Origin: Bolinopsis microptera | Lineage: Eukaryota > Ctenophora > Tentaculata > Lobata > Bolinopsidae | Length of the DNA stretch: 64,000 nt | Reading direction: 5' to 3' | Assembly: GCF_026151205.1 (NCBI RefSeq) | Contig: NC_087073.1 | Location: 18,628,837 to 18,692,836 of the forward strand | Shown: in pieces, positions 38,407 through 51,000 of the stretch | How positions within the stretch are numbered: position 1 is the first letter of the stretch | Layout of the letters: each line of letters begins with the position of its first letter | Notes under the pieces: generated by a model | What the model was told of the DNA's origin: nothing | The model's input: the letters and a program-made list of their open reading frames with translations, nothing else | The model's database searches: none | Made by a program: the position numbers and the translations under genes

Positions 38407-38664
38407 TTGGATCCAACGCTGTTGACCTCATTGACAGCATGTCGACTTGTCCCCCTGGATAAAAAGCCTGGAGTCAGGCCAGTAGGCATAGGTGAAGTCT
38501 TAAGAAGGATAATAGGGAAAACAGTAATGACCCTCCTACAGAAAGATCTGGTTGGAGCCACTGCTCCTATCAAGTTTGTGCTGGTCTTCAGGGAGGAGTG
38601 GAAGCAGCAGTCCATGCTGCAAGGGACTGCTTTGAAGACCCTGAAACTGAAGCAATCATCTTAG
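38407..38664 (+). pseudogene. Middle segment of the RT coding region of the PHD/RT retroelement
   Basis: In frame 1, conserved RT text runs from about 38301 (DADAWKRLLC) through CRLVPLDKKPGVRPVGIGE and RRIIGK. It leaves the conserved sequence near 38577, where frame 3 takes over (CAGLQGGVEAAVH). The segment carries fingers-region RT motifs and no catalytic Asp pair. Confidence 0.7.
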
Positions 38665-40448
38665 TGGATGCAGAGAATGCATTCAACTTGCTGAACCGAG
38701 AGGCTGCTCTCAACAACATGAACATCGTTTGTCCAGAAGTTGCTACTTACATTATGAACACCTACAGAATGCCTGCTAGACTGTTCATTGCAGGAGGAGA
38801 TGAGCATCTTTTTAGTGAAGAAGGGACCACACAAGGTGATCCACCTGCCATGGGATTTTATGCCTCTGGTACAATACCATTGATTGATGCAGGAAACATT
38901 GAGAGAAAGGTGACTCAGATCTGGTATGCTGATGACTCTGCTGCTGGGGGAAAACTGGAGGAAATAAGGAAGTGGTGGGATAACCTCTGTATTAAAGGAC
39001 CACTCTTTGGATACAACCCTAAATCTTCTAAAACATGGGTGATAGTCAAGCCTGAGCACGAAGAGAAGGCAAGAACCCTATTCCCAGATGTCAATGTGAC
39101 AAGCATTGGTCGACGATATCTGGGCAGCTTCATCGGAACAGACCAAGGAAAAGAGGCTTTCATTGAGGAAAAAGTTCAAGAATGGTGTCGTGATCTTAAA
39201 CAGTTAAGTGATATAGCATCAAGAGAACCTCAAATAGCATACAGTGCATACATGTATGGGCTTAGTAAAAGATGGAACTATGTGTGCAGAACTACCCCAG
39301 GAGTTGCAGATAGGCTCACTCCTCTAGAACAAGTAACACGTGATGAGTTTATCCCAGCTATCATTAACAGGCTGTTTAGCTGCACTGATGAACTAAGGAA
39401 CATAATGGCTCTACCACCAAGATATGGAGGATTGGGTATACCAGTTATGATGGAAATGGCAGACCGAGAGTACAATTTCTCATGTAGAGCCACAAAACCC
39501 CTTAAAGAAGCTATTCTCAAGCAGATAGACAACTACACAGAGGACTGGAGACATAGTAAAGGAGTGAAAACTGAGATAACGACTGAACGAAATCTCTTTT
39601 ATCGACAAAAACAAGCAGAAATACGCCAGGAGCTCGAGTCAACACCACTGGCAAAGTTGATGTTCCAACTAGCGGCTGAGAAAGGGGCAAGTGCTTGGTT
39701 AACAGCACTACCTTTAAAAGAGTATGGATATCTGATGAATAAACAACAGTTCTCAGATGCAATAGCTCTCAGATACAACCTGAACTTAAAGGACTGCCCT
39801 AAAACATGTACGTGTGGCCAGAAATACTCAGCAAACCATGCGCTCATCTGCAAACTTGGTGGATATGTGTCACTGCGGCACAACTCGCTGAGAGACACCT
39901 TTGCAGAACTAATGAGAACTGTGAAATGCAAGGATGTGCAGACTGAGCCAGTTCTTCTTCCAGTTGATGGTCTACAGTTACCAAAGGGAACAGTCCTAGG
40001 AGACCAAGCCAGGCTGGACATTTCTGCAAGATCGATTTGGAATGCTTCAGAGAGGGCATTTTTTGATGTAAGGGTATTTCATGCCCCAGCCCCCTCCAAT
40101 GCAAGCAAACCGATACCAGCAATGTACCTGTCCCATGAAAATGAGAAAAAGCGATGTTACAATGCAAGGGTTCTTGAAGTGGAGAAAGGAAGCTTCACAC
40201 CTTTAGTGTTCTCGACTTCTGGTGGAATGGGTGGTGAAGCTGAGAGACTGGTCAAGAAGCTGGCCAGTAAGATGGAGTACCACACTGGCCAGAGGTACTC
40301 AGACGCTGTAGGATACATAAGAAAGCGCCTTCGCTTTGAAATCCTCAGAACAACAGTGATTTCTCTCCGTGGAGACAGAGGTGCGAGAAAAAACATTGTA
40401 GATATAAACAGTCTAGATCTTAACTTGGAGCCACAAGGCCAAGGGTAA
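38598..40448 (+). pseudogene. RT palm and restriction-like endonuclease part of the PHD/RT retroelement
   Basis: This 616-codon frame keeps the RT catalytic residues: LVDAENAF with D24, GTTQGDP at 76-82, and YADD at 110-113. A thumb-like region follows, then a CTCGQKYSANHALIC zinc knuckle at about 404-418 with RHNSLRD after it. The C-terminal nuclease-like domain has ARLDISARSIW and FFDVRVF (about 472-490) and then HENEKKR and FSTSGGMG (about 515-548). These are the landmarks of restriction-like endonuclease LINEs. The frame itself is intact, but it lacks its own N-terminal part because of the upstream frameshifts. Confidence 0.75.
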
Positions 40449-40790
40449 AAAATTTTTGATTGTTAAGGGAATTTTTTGAATTCTTAAAGGGTTGATTTTA
40501 TATAGGGTCATTGCTATATTATGTGTATATTGTTTGAATATTTTATTTTTAAAAAAAAACCTTAGGGTTTGTTGATCTACAGTACGTGTCGAACTAGAGT
40601 AGGTGTCGAACTTGAGTATGTATACCGAATTTACCATGGTAAAATCATCTTCACACCGTTAACTGTGCAAACAACTACAAAAGGTTCCTCCAAAATTGTA
40701 TACAGTGGGCAATATCCTTTATTTCATTCAATTCTTCTAAAGTATTCATAACCAAATTACGATCTTTAAGGTCATCCATCAATAATTTAA

Positions 40791-41060
40791 GGTTGCTTTT
40801 GCCGGGACAACTTATACGGCATACGCCCTTTTAATTTTTCATTCATAGATACAGCAAAAACAAGAGATACATTGGCCGGTGTATTGTCAACACTACGTAA
40901 AATATGACCGAACATTCTCCATCTCATCTACTTGCTCTGAGAGGGGTTTTGACTCACATTTCTTAAAAAGCTCAGAAACTTTTTGTTTGCCCTGGTTTCA
41001 CTAATCAGCTCAGATCCTGTCCGTGTCCAGTCCTCGTTCAGGAATTTCAGATGGCGGCTG
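40791..41060 (-). pseudogene. Decayed 3' end of another LINE ORF2
   Basis: On the minus strand, 40924-40791 reads RWRMFGHILRSVDNTPA and KGRMPYKLSRQ, the usual C-terminal signature of LINE polyproteins. The preceding 40985-40925 reads ELFKKC and PLSEQVDEM in another frame, so at least one frameshift is present. It differs from the LINE remnant at 36327-37022. Confidence 0.6.
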
Positions 41061-42032
41061 TTTCCTCTTCCCATGGCTCCACTCCTGAAAATAGTCATGT
41101 GTTAAATCATCCTCGATTGGTGATCGGCTATTGAAGAGATTTAAGGCACTGTGGTCACTAAGACAGTGGATAAAGATGTTAAGTATAATAATCGTTTCAC
41201 AGAAGAAACGTTTGAGGTTGAAGAAAACTTTAGTTGCAGTTCAAAAAGAATATTATACTTAATATTGTGTAAGTTTGTTATGTACAGTATGTTAGACAGA
41301 CTAAATCTTGTTTGAAAATAGTTTTTCGGGTCATAGGAGCGGGTTAAAGTATGGAAATGACGTCTTAATTCACTTCACCAAGGTTCATCAACCTTCGGAT
41401 TTAAAAAAATTTAAAGATAGGCTGGGCCTGGTTGGCCCACGAGAGGTTAGCATGTGGATGCTTTGCCTACCTCTGGGGTATGGCAGTCTTATGGGAGGAT
41501 GCCGGTGGAATCAGAATGTTTAGTCAATGATGATGGTAAGTGTTGTGGGGTGTGTCATAGATGAACGCTTCAGTGGTGGCTGGGTGTGGAAGAGAGAGGC
41601 GAACTAAGACGACGTGTAAGTAGTTGCTATGTTACACCAGTCTGGTCCAGCTCCTCTGGCACTATTAACCATTTAGTGTGGTTTGCAAAGTTGACGATGG
41701 TGGAGATGTGTCGGTTGTCGAGTATGTCATTGACAGAGAGGTAGTAGTCCAGGAAATATTGACCTCTTATTTGACCTCTTATCCACATCCTTCGGATGTG
41801 GTCATTAAACACTTAGTATACAGACCGATTATAAAATCTGCGAATTAGCTAAAAAATGAACTGTGAAGGGTGTGAAGTACAAAATAGTGAGGTGACTGAG
41901 TTGATCAGCGTGGTGAAGCTGATGTGAAAAAGAAGACCTGAATTATCCATTTCATTCCATGCTAGATGCTAGTTCAACTATGAATGAAATTATTCAATTT
42001 TGGTAATTACATTTATTTACTTTTAGGAAGCA
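41061..42032. other. POLR3C upstream region
   Basis: No coding exon seen. A splice acceptor (TTACTTTTAG, ending at 42026) lies just before the POLR3C start codon, so a non-coding first exon should lie upstream in or near this interval. Confidence 0.35.
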
Positions 42033-45000
42033 ATGACAACTGGAGTTCATCAACTGGTAGTATCTTTAGTGGATGATTTATTTGGCCCAATATGTGCCAA
42101 AACAGTATCAACCATCCTTAAAAACAGTCAAATTGGTATGAAAGAAATCATTGAACGCACTGGATTTGACAAACGCACAGCTAACCAATGTCTTTGTGTC
42201 TTAATAAAACACAGATTTGTCAGGTATGTAGTATAAGTATTTTGTATCCTAGATTTTGAGCAGTAAACCAAGCCATTCATAATTTAATATTTTCAATTTT
42301 TAAATTTTTTTACACACCTGTTTGAGCTTATGTATATTAATCCCATTAATAGATCTATTCTGTGCTAGGTTTGACGAGATTGGAGAGAAAAAACGAGCTG
42401 TTCGATACACTGTCGACATACTTCAGTCACTTAGTCTACCATTTTACCCAATGTTTGTCAACATTGTGAAACAACAACACGGTGACATGGCTGAAGTTGT
42501 ACTGGAGGAGCTATTACACCAAGGTTCTTCTTTTAAAGACTCCCTCCTTGATATTTGTCTGATCAGGCTGCAAACATCCGTTAAAGATAAACATACTGTC
42601 AATATGGAAACTTTGGACAGTATTTTTGAGGTATTTTTGAAGTATTTAATTTGTAGTACAGGACAATTTGTTTCTGTTCAGTTTATAATTCGATTTACAA
42701 TGCTTCTGTTTGAGTTCAACTTTTACTTCTTATCTTTTGATATGAGCCATTTGGACACTGATTTTATTTCATGATGGCTGACTCTTCCATGACATTCTCA
42801 AAATGTAGCTTCTTAGATTACTTCGATTGGAACTGTTTAAGATACTTCTTATAATTAATTATTTAAATAATAAACAGGTACTAAGATCAAGAGGGTATGT
42901 TGAGAAAACAGAAGAGCCATCAGAAGACGGGGAACCTCCAACTAAAAAGAGTCGTTCTTCAGGAGGTGTTATGTGGCGAGTCAACACCCAAGCTTTCTAC
43001 ACCTTCATGCGAGATACTCAGATTGTGAGTAAAACTCTGATTGACATAATTAGTGTGATGTATAATTACAATTAATTAGTAAAATCTTATCAGAGGATAA
43101 AGGAGAGGCCGTAAAAATGTTGATGTAACATAAATTATGTGTAATCAATTCTTGCAATTTGGAATATGAAGAAACAATTCATAACACAAAGAATTACCCA
43201 AATTGGTTAAACGGCACGTTTACACATAATTTGGGCTTTTCAGCATTGACCCACCTTCGCCTCATACAGTTGAAGAATTATCATGAATATTCAATTTATT
43301 CTGGGCAAGAGCTTTTGTTCTATTATGATCATACGGACCCTTATGAATAGTTATTTGACTCAGCATACACCGAGCTGTACATACAAATCCTTCTGCCCAG
43401 GTAGAATTTATAAAGAACAGGTTTGATGAAGGAGCAGGAGAGGTTGTGAGCGTTATACTGCTTCTTAATAACCAGATAGATGGTGACATGTCGCAGTGTT
43501 CCTCGAGTGCTTCTTATGATCAGGTAGATCTACAGTAACTCACGAAGACATTTTTTAATGATTTATAGATTTTGTGGGGTATGGTAGTTATTATCTTTTT
43601 GGGGTTTCAGATTAGGGTCTTAGTTTAGGTCGTTCTGAAGGATCGGAGCTCGAAGTTTATTAAAGGGAACTGTTCAACAATAATACATTATAACGAAATA
43701 TGTGATCTGGTAAATTAGAATTTTTGATTATCAATTGTCATAATTTCAGATTCTTCACGCACTGAAGAACAAGAGTCCGACCATGGTTCCATTTGCGAAA
43801 AGTTATCTTGATATTCTGACTGATAGTGATTTAGGTAAGAAACTAAAACGCAGATGTTCAATAAAAGTATTCAGCTTGATTAATGTCAGATATAATATAA
43901 TATTGTATACGTTCACAAGCTCGTTCGCTAAATATCATACAATTTTATTTTATTCGATGCGCTTGTGAATTTTACGTGGTTGGTTCAGTAGCAGCTTGAT
44001 TCAAATCCCCTGAACAAACTTGTAACGATAGTGATTTCCTCACGAAATTGCCGAAACTTCTTATTGTGATTAGGTACACTATTGGATTTGTTGCAAGGTT
44101 TAGGACTGTAAGATAGCTTGAAAATCTTGTGAAATGTTCATTAGATATTCCTTGACTCGCAAGAATGTATTTCATTCCAACCGGCAGAAGAGAGATCAAA
44201 AACACGACTGATACACCAAGATTGGTCGCTAGTGTTCCAGGTTTCAGTTTTCTCGCTTTACGAAATGTATAGATAAGCAGTCCAATCGTACAACCCAGAA
44301 TTATAAATCCTGGGATGACAATGTAAACAAAATAGAGGTACGAATACGCATCAGATGCTCCACTCTTCTTTGAAACTATTGTGCATCGCAATATTTCGGG
44401 ACTGAAAGAGAATTCATCCTGATACATGATAACGTATCCAAGTATGGGCAGCGCTGCTAGCCAAATAAACCCTGCTATGAAGTAGCCTTGTCTAGTACTT
44501 CGTATTCTTGCTAGGAACGGAAAAGCGAGCAAGTTGCTTTGCTAACATTAAGAGAACAGAGGGAAAAAATACTCACCGAAAAGAAGATGTTACACAAAAA
44601 TACTGATATGAAACAGTTTTGCTCTCCCAAGACATATCGTCCCGCTATAATGTTGATAAAGTTTGTCAGCATGTACAATCCACATCCCATATCAGCCACT
44701 GCTAGGTTTCCTATGATTACCACTGATATTCTGTCCAGCTTTATTGATTTCTTCTTTATGGCTATGAGAACTACCAGATTTCCTAAAATAGCCGAGGTGG
44801 TGGTAGAGATGGTCCAAACTGCTAGAAGGTAGCGCTCAACGGTACTTGGAGTAGTTTCAGTCATTACCTTTCTTTAGGGATGTTTGAAGTTATTGAAGTG
44901 TGAGCTGTTGTTCTAGTTAGACTTGTGTTTGCTAATTAATATTACAACTGGTAAATTTTTAAGAACCTGAAAAGTTTCAGCGCAATAATTAATTAACGAA

Positions 45001-48000
45001 AAAAGGTGTGATTTTTAAATGTTTCTTGATAATTTTACCACCATTGTCTCACTGTGAAATGTCGTTTAAAACGCTTCTTCGGACTATTCCTAATTGAGCT
45101 GAAGAAATAATAACTGATCGTCACATTGTCATGTACCCATTAGAGTGTATTCTCCAATTAACAAGCATGTAAGTAACTACATCATATCGCTCAAAACCAA
45201 GGAGTGGTTAATTTACCATCTTGTACTTATTACCAAAACAGCGCAGCAGAATTTTCTCAATAAAATGTCGAGAAAATAGTTAAAGAGAAACTAGTTAAAG
45301 AGATGTAGTATAAGATTAAACAATTCTCAGCTGCAAACTAATTAATGAGAGTAACGAGTAGACGCAAGAAATAAACGGAATCACCTGTTAATATTTGTTT
45401 ATAATCGGTTTCTAAAGTTTGGGTACCGCAGTTGTAAATGATATTTCGGCTGCCTCGTGTGAGCCACGTGGAAATTGCAGCTGTTGTAGCAGTTTTGGGC
45501 TATGGCAGGTGATTAGTAACTATTGCACGTGCGCTAATTATTTACTTCGATCATGAGTACTACTACCTGCAGCAGCATTACCACTTGACAAAATTGCTGC
45601 CCGACAAAAAGGCCCCCTGAGATCTAACTACCTAAACAATTAATAATTATACCAATCAGTGGCTGTTTGGTCTGACACGTATTAATAATTAACCAACTGT
45701 AATTCCCGACAATAAGGCCCGTGTAACTTTGTAAACTTGTATACTCAGTTTTATAATGCAAAACTCACTACAAGAAATTGAGCCTAGAAACATAATGTGT
45801 GTAATATTATTTCCTATGAGGCGTCAACATGACCTATTTTCAGTCACCGGACAAAACAATCATATCAGTTAAAAGGTCCCTCAATATTGCCAATCTACAT
45901 TGAAATGAATAATCATGATATAAATGTTCACTAGTTAGAGTCAACTTTTATTTTCAATGCACGTAGTTGGTTCGGATGTAGCACTGTAGCAGCTTGATTC
46001 AAATCTCATGAACAGACTTGTAACAATAGTGATCCACTCACGAAATTGCTGAAACTACGAAGTATTGATTTTGACCTCTATCCCGTACGGATAAAACTTG
46101 TATCATAAATTAAGCCTTAAAGTCTGGCCTCTTGCCGTCATTATATGGTACATATTCTAACATAACTATTTCATGTGACTCCAAATTATTTCAGTCTTAG
46201 TTACCCAGTGCACACGCTAAGTTATACTTAAACTTGATTTGAAACTTCTACCAAAATGTATAGTATAACAGTAATTCTATGCAATGATCTCCACCATCAT
46301 GGCTATTTATAGCTCACACCCTTTCAAGCACGTAAATGGGTAGCCACACTCGCGAGATAGTTTCAGCACCATCCTCTACAATAATGTACACTACACACGG
46401 AGATAGTGTTTAGAAGATACTATAATTCTAGTGGTGAGTTAGTGAGTTAAAGCACACACTGTTCTGCCGGAGAACCACCTCTAAAAACAAAACAATTTGA
46501 TGATTGCAACATTAACCATTATTAATGATTAACATGCTCACAATATATTTTTTCAGGTATAGTGAAGTTAGTGGACGACTTCGGGGGCGGCTCCTTTCTG
46601 ATAAACTTCTCAAACTTTTATCTCGAGTACGCCAAACACCACATTTGTTCTATTGTTCGGGAAAGATTTGGTCCCAAATCACATCGGATATTCTCCATAG
46701 TCATGGCCAAGAAAATGATCGAACAAAAACAGGTAATTTTATTATTATTTAGGTAAGTTTTCATAAAAACGATTTATGTTACTAGTTCTTTTTGTAGTAA
46801 AAAAACATACTATTTTTTATTTAGATAAGTTTTCATAAAAACGATTCCAGGTGCAACTTTGGTTGAAAAAAGACACTTCCATCTTGTGTTTAGCCAGTTT
46901 TTTGTATAGTTTTTAGAATGGTGTTATAAATCATAATTCAGTCGGAGAATTTGCCTCTCTCAGTAACGATTAAACACTACAGGTAGCTGAGTTAGCTCTA
47001 ATCCCCTATAAAGACGCTAAAGAGCTTCTCTACACCCTTTACACAGAGAACTTTCTAGAAATACAAGAATTGCACAGAACACCCGACTTTTCTCCTCTAC
47101 GAACCTTCTATCTCTTCCATGTGCCCCTGGAGAAGCTGACATTGAAGTTACTCAATGTTTGTTATAAGGCTATTTATAACCTTATGTCCCTAAGAAAAGA
47201 CAATTTAAATGTGAGTGTTGGTATCTTTAATTACATCCTAAAATGAATCTTGTCAAGGAACTTTTGCTTTTGTATCTGTATTATGTACAGTGTATTATAT
47301 CAGTGAATAATGGCTTACTCCAGAGCCTTACATTAAGCCGGAATGAAGGACTAAGTTATGACTTTACTAATTTCCAGGAGAACAGCAGATTGGTAGACAA
47401 GTCACTGCGCGCAGACGCGTCAACACTTGCAGCCACGCAACAAGGCATAGCACCGGAGGATCTTGAGGATATGCTGACTTCTAGCGAGAAACAGCAACTT
47501 GGTTAGTACACAATATGTGCATCTACTAACTAAAATGGCATAGATAGAAGATTTACATCCTACACACAGTGTAGGATGGCTTGGAATTATCTCAATGTCT
47601 AAGTTTGTATTTTGTTCCTTCTGGTTACAATTTTTACTTTGAATCTTCCCATGTATTACTCAGGAAACATTTCACTAAAGTTTTTCAATTCAAAATTTCC
47701 TCACTGTGCTAAGGGATCATTCACATGTTATGTTAGCACTAAGCATCCTATAGTGTAGGGGTTATAGAATATGGCATGAATTGAATCGTGATGTTTATTT
47801 TTGATCTGAGCTTAAGTTCAGTCAGAGGAAAATTAGGGTTTTGGTTCAGTACTCATTACCCAGTCTTAGAGCTACACACTAAAAGATGATAACCCCCGGC
47901 ATATAGTTGGGCATTGTACACTGACATGTCGATCATTCTAAATATAGACCAAAGGGGACGTGTGGGGGGTACCAATGGCATAAATGGCATAATGGAGAAT

Positions 48001-51000
48001 TGGCCAAACAAAATTTCCATTTATGCCATGAAATTTCTATGCCATTTGATGAATTTTATGCCATTTTTCTCCATTCTATGCCATTCGAAATATTAAATTT
48101 TAAAACTTTGAACTGAGAATTTAATAACGAATAGTCTGCACCCCACTAGTACTGTCCACCTTTATCTCTATTTGTTGTACTGACCCTGGTCATTAGAAAC
48201 ACCCCTAAAAGTTCGTTTTTTGACAACAAATTTAAAACTTCTGTAATTTCATTTCTGTTTTAGTTACGCATTTGATTTTTGGTATGCGTATAGAAAATCG
48301 ATACGGCTTTAAAATGAGATGTTCGGCGACCTCCTAGCTCACTCACTAGACTCAGTAGGAGTGATTTAACTGCGAGGGACAATTGAGGCTAACAAATTAG
48401 CCTCACCACTTTCAAAATATAACTTTCTTATGTTACGTCCATGATATCCAAGTTGCAAGTATAATTCATAGTGATTATACTTGATCGAGATCTAAGCTTT
48501 AAATATTCGAGGTGAAAATGAGGCTAACCACCTTTTGAGAGGGTGAAATGAGGCTAACAAGTATACTTTTGTGTATATTTTCGAGTTGGTTCGGTATTGT
48601 GACTATCTAATATGTCAACAATAAAGATTGATTCATCCTCTTCAAACTCAACATTTCAGAAATCGCCGAGTCTACTTGTAGGAGGCCAAAATGAGGCTAA
48701 TAAATAATTCGACCGCATTTTAACTTTAATTTACGGAAACAGGTTAACAACTCACAAGTTACTTGATATCTATGTTGCACATGAAATTCCGTCGGATAGC
48801 TTCTATACTTTTGTGTATATTTTCGAGCATGTTCGGTATTGTGACTATCTAATGTGTCACCAATAAAAATTTATGATTCGACCGCATTTTAAGTTTTAAC
48901 TTTAATGTACGGAAACATGTTATAGACCCACTATAAAACTTGTAATTGTAGCCCGAAGGTTATTGAGACTTTATCGAAACTTATGAGAGGTTGGATTGAG
49001 GCTACCTTCCCTCCTTGAGGCAAAATTGAGGCTAACAGATACACTACGCAGACAATTGTCACTGTGCCAGCTATCAAGTAGTTGCTGAGCAGCAGCAGCA
49101 GTTAGATGAAGAAAATGAAGTTGAGGAAGGAAATGTATTAAAGCTGTTGGCTAGAGTAGGACCCTTACTTCTATGGAGCTCTCTGGCCAATTGCTCTGGC
49201 AATGCTCTCCATGGGGCCATGTAATATCACATGATCTTGGCCAACATAACTGTATTTTATGTAATGAACAAATGCGTTTACAGTAACACTGACATGATGA
49301 AGAGAGTCAGGACTGTAAGACGGTACATTGACGATGGTGCAGGTTTCTTCTACAGCACTGAAAGGAAATTTGACCAGTGGATTTCCGATGTAAACAAATC
49401 CTTGAAAGAATATGGGCTACTCATTGACGAATCCCAATGGAAGGAAGTTGGCACGCCTGTGGCTTTTCTAGATATCGAGTTTTGTTTCGACCCTGAGGGA
49501 AACTTACAAACTGACCTCCATATCAAGGAAACAGATTCAAGGAGCTATCTACATTTTAGCAGTGCACATCCAAACCACATTTATAGTGGAATAGTTTACA
49601 GCCAGTGTATCAGACTCAGGAGAATAATCAACTCACAAGAACGACTGGAAACCAGATTGAGTGAATTAAGCCAAGCATTCAAGGCAGCTGCTTATCCCTC
49701 AAAAATGGTGAACAACATTAGCAAAAAAGTTCTCAACTCAGAAAGAAACCTTGAACGAAGACCTCCCAAGGACAACACATTGAAGCCAGAGATCCTACCA
49801 ATAAGGGTTGTCTCAACCTACGGAAGTGACTCTGACATTGTCACCACAGTGAAAAAGTATGAGGAGAACTTAAAGAAGACCAGAAGTTTTTGTAACCTGA
49901 GTGACTCAAAACAACAGAGTAACACCCTTGAAGAAAAGAAGAATGGCAAAAAGTTCTTCCAATTTGTCAAGAAAACAGGAAGCAACCTCAAAAGCCGGTT
50001 GGTTAAGGTGAAAGAAATAGCTCTGGGGAATAAGCATGGTCAAACAAGGCCGTGTAGAAAGAAGAACTGTGCAACGTGTGAGTCTATTGATAGTGCTACA
50101 CAAATCAGCATCAATGGGAAACGGGTAAAACCAGCACCAGGTACATGCATCACTTACAACATCATATATTTGATCAGATGTAAACTGTGTGAGAAACCAT
50201 ACGTAGGCAAATCCACCAGAATGCTACGGGTAAGGTTTGGCGAACACAGAAGAGCATTCTACAAGATCATCAGTGGGCAAAAGGTTGACACGGATGATGA
50301 CTCAAACTGCGTAGGACTCCACCTCCATATAGAGCATGGACTGACTCAGAAGGAAAATTTTAACAATAGTGTTTCAGTGTGTATCCTAGAAAATTCAAGT
50401 CCTAGTAGTTTAGATGTTAAGGAGCACCGATATATACATGCCTTAAATTCCCTCCGCCCCTCAGGAATGAATAGTACAAACCCTTTTAAGATTCCTTTAT
50501 TGCATAATTGATTTTTATTTTGCCTGAGGGGCTTTCCATAAATTATTTTTTTAAATAATTGGTCCTTTTATTGATGTTTCATATTTCACGGCAGTTTCCT
50601 TTTCAGAGTTTGAGTTTATATTTAGAAACTAACCATACTATCTTTTAGATTTATGTCACTTATGATGGCTCCGGCTGAAAGTACTATGACTCATTTTATC
50701 TAGAAGATTGTAGTTTCATTGCTTCTGAAGTAGCTATCAGTTCGCCGGTCAATGTTGGGTATAATACTCTTATCACATGATCTGATATCATGCCAAATTA
50801 GACTCTAAACTATAAAGTATAATAAAAATGGAACTGTTTGAGAAAAAACATTTTTCGTTACTTGGAAAGAGAATACTTACTCAGCTGTCAGCATAACGAA
50901 TCAGACGTACCTTGATCTTATATGTACTTGTGACGGTCTTGTTTTGTATTTAAGGGGGCATTATGAAATTTCTCTCGAAATTGATTTTATAGTTGTTTCT

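Larger units (their letters stand above)
37090..40560 (+). mobile_element. Non-LTR retrotransposon with PHD finger, RT and restriction-like endonuclease; nearly full length but frameshifted
   Basis: The coding region 37235-40448 is split over three frames, with breaks near 38300 and 38577. Order: PHD-type zinc finger, a helical linker, RT, a CxC..HxxxC zinc knuckle, and a PD-(D/E)xK-like endonuclease domain at the C-terminus. This is the layout of the restriction-like-endonuclease LINEs (R2/R4/NeSL-like group) and of large cnidarian and sponge families. The boundaries are estimates: the 5' end follows the LINE remnant, and the 3' end is an A9 run at about 40551-40559. Confidence 0.75.

Noticed and set aside
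41440-41520. Similarity of CTCTGGGGT.TGGCA text here to 63870-63905
   Set aside because: The match is short and of low complexity; not enough to claim a repeat family.
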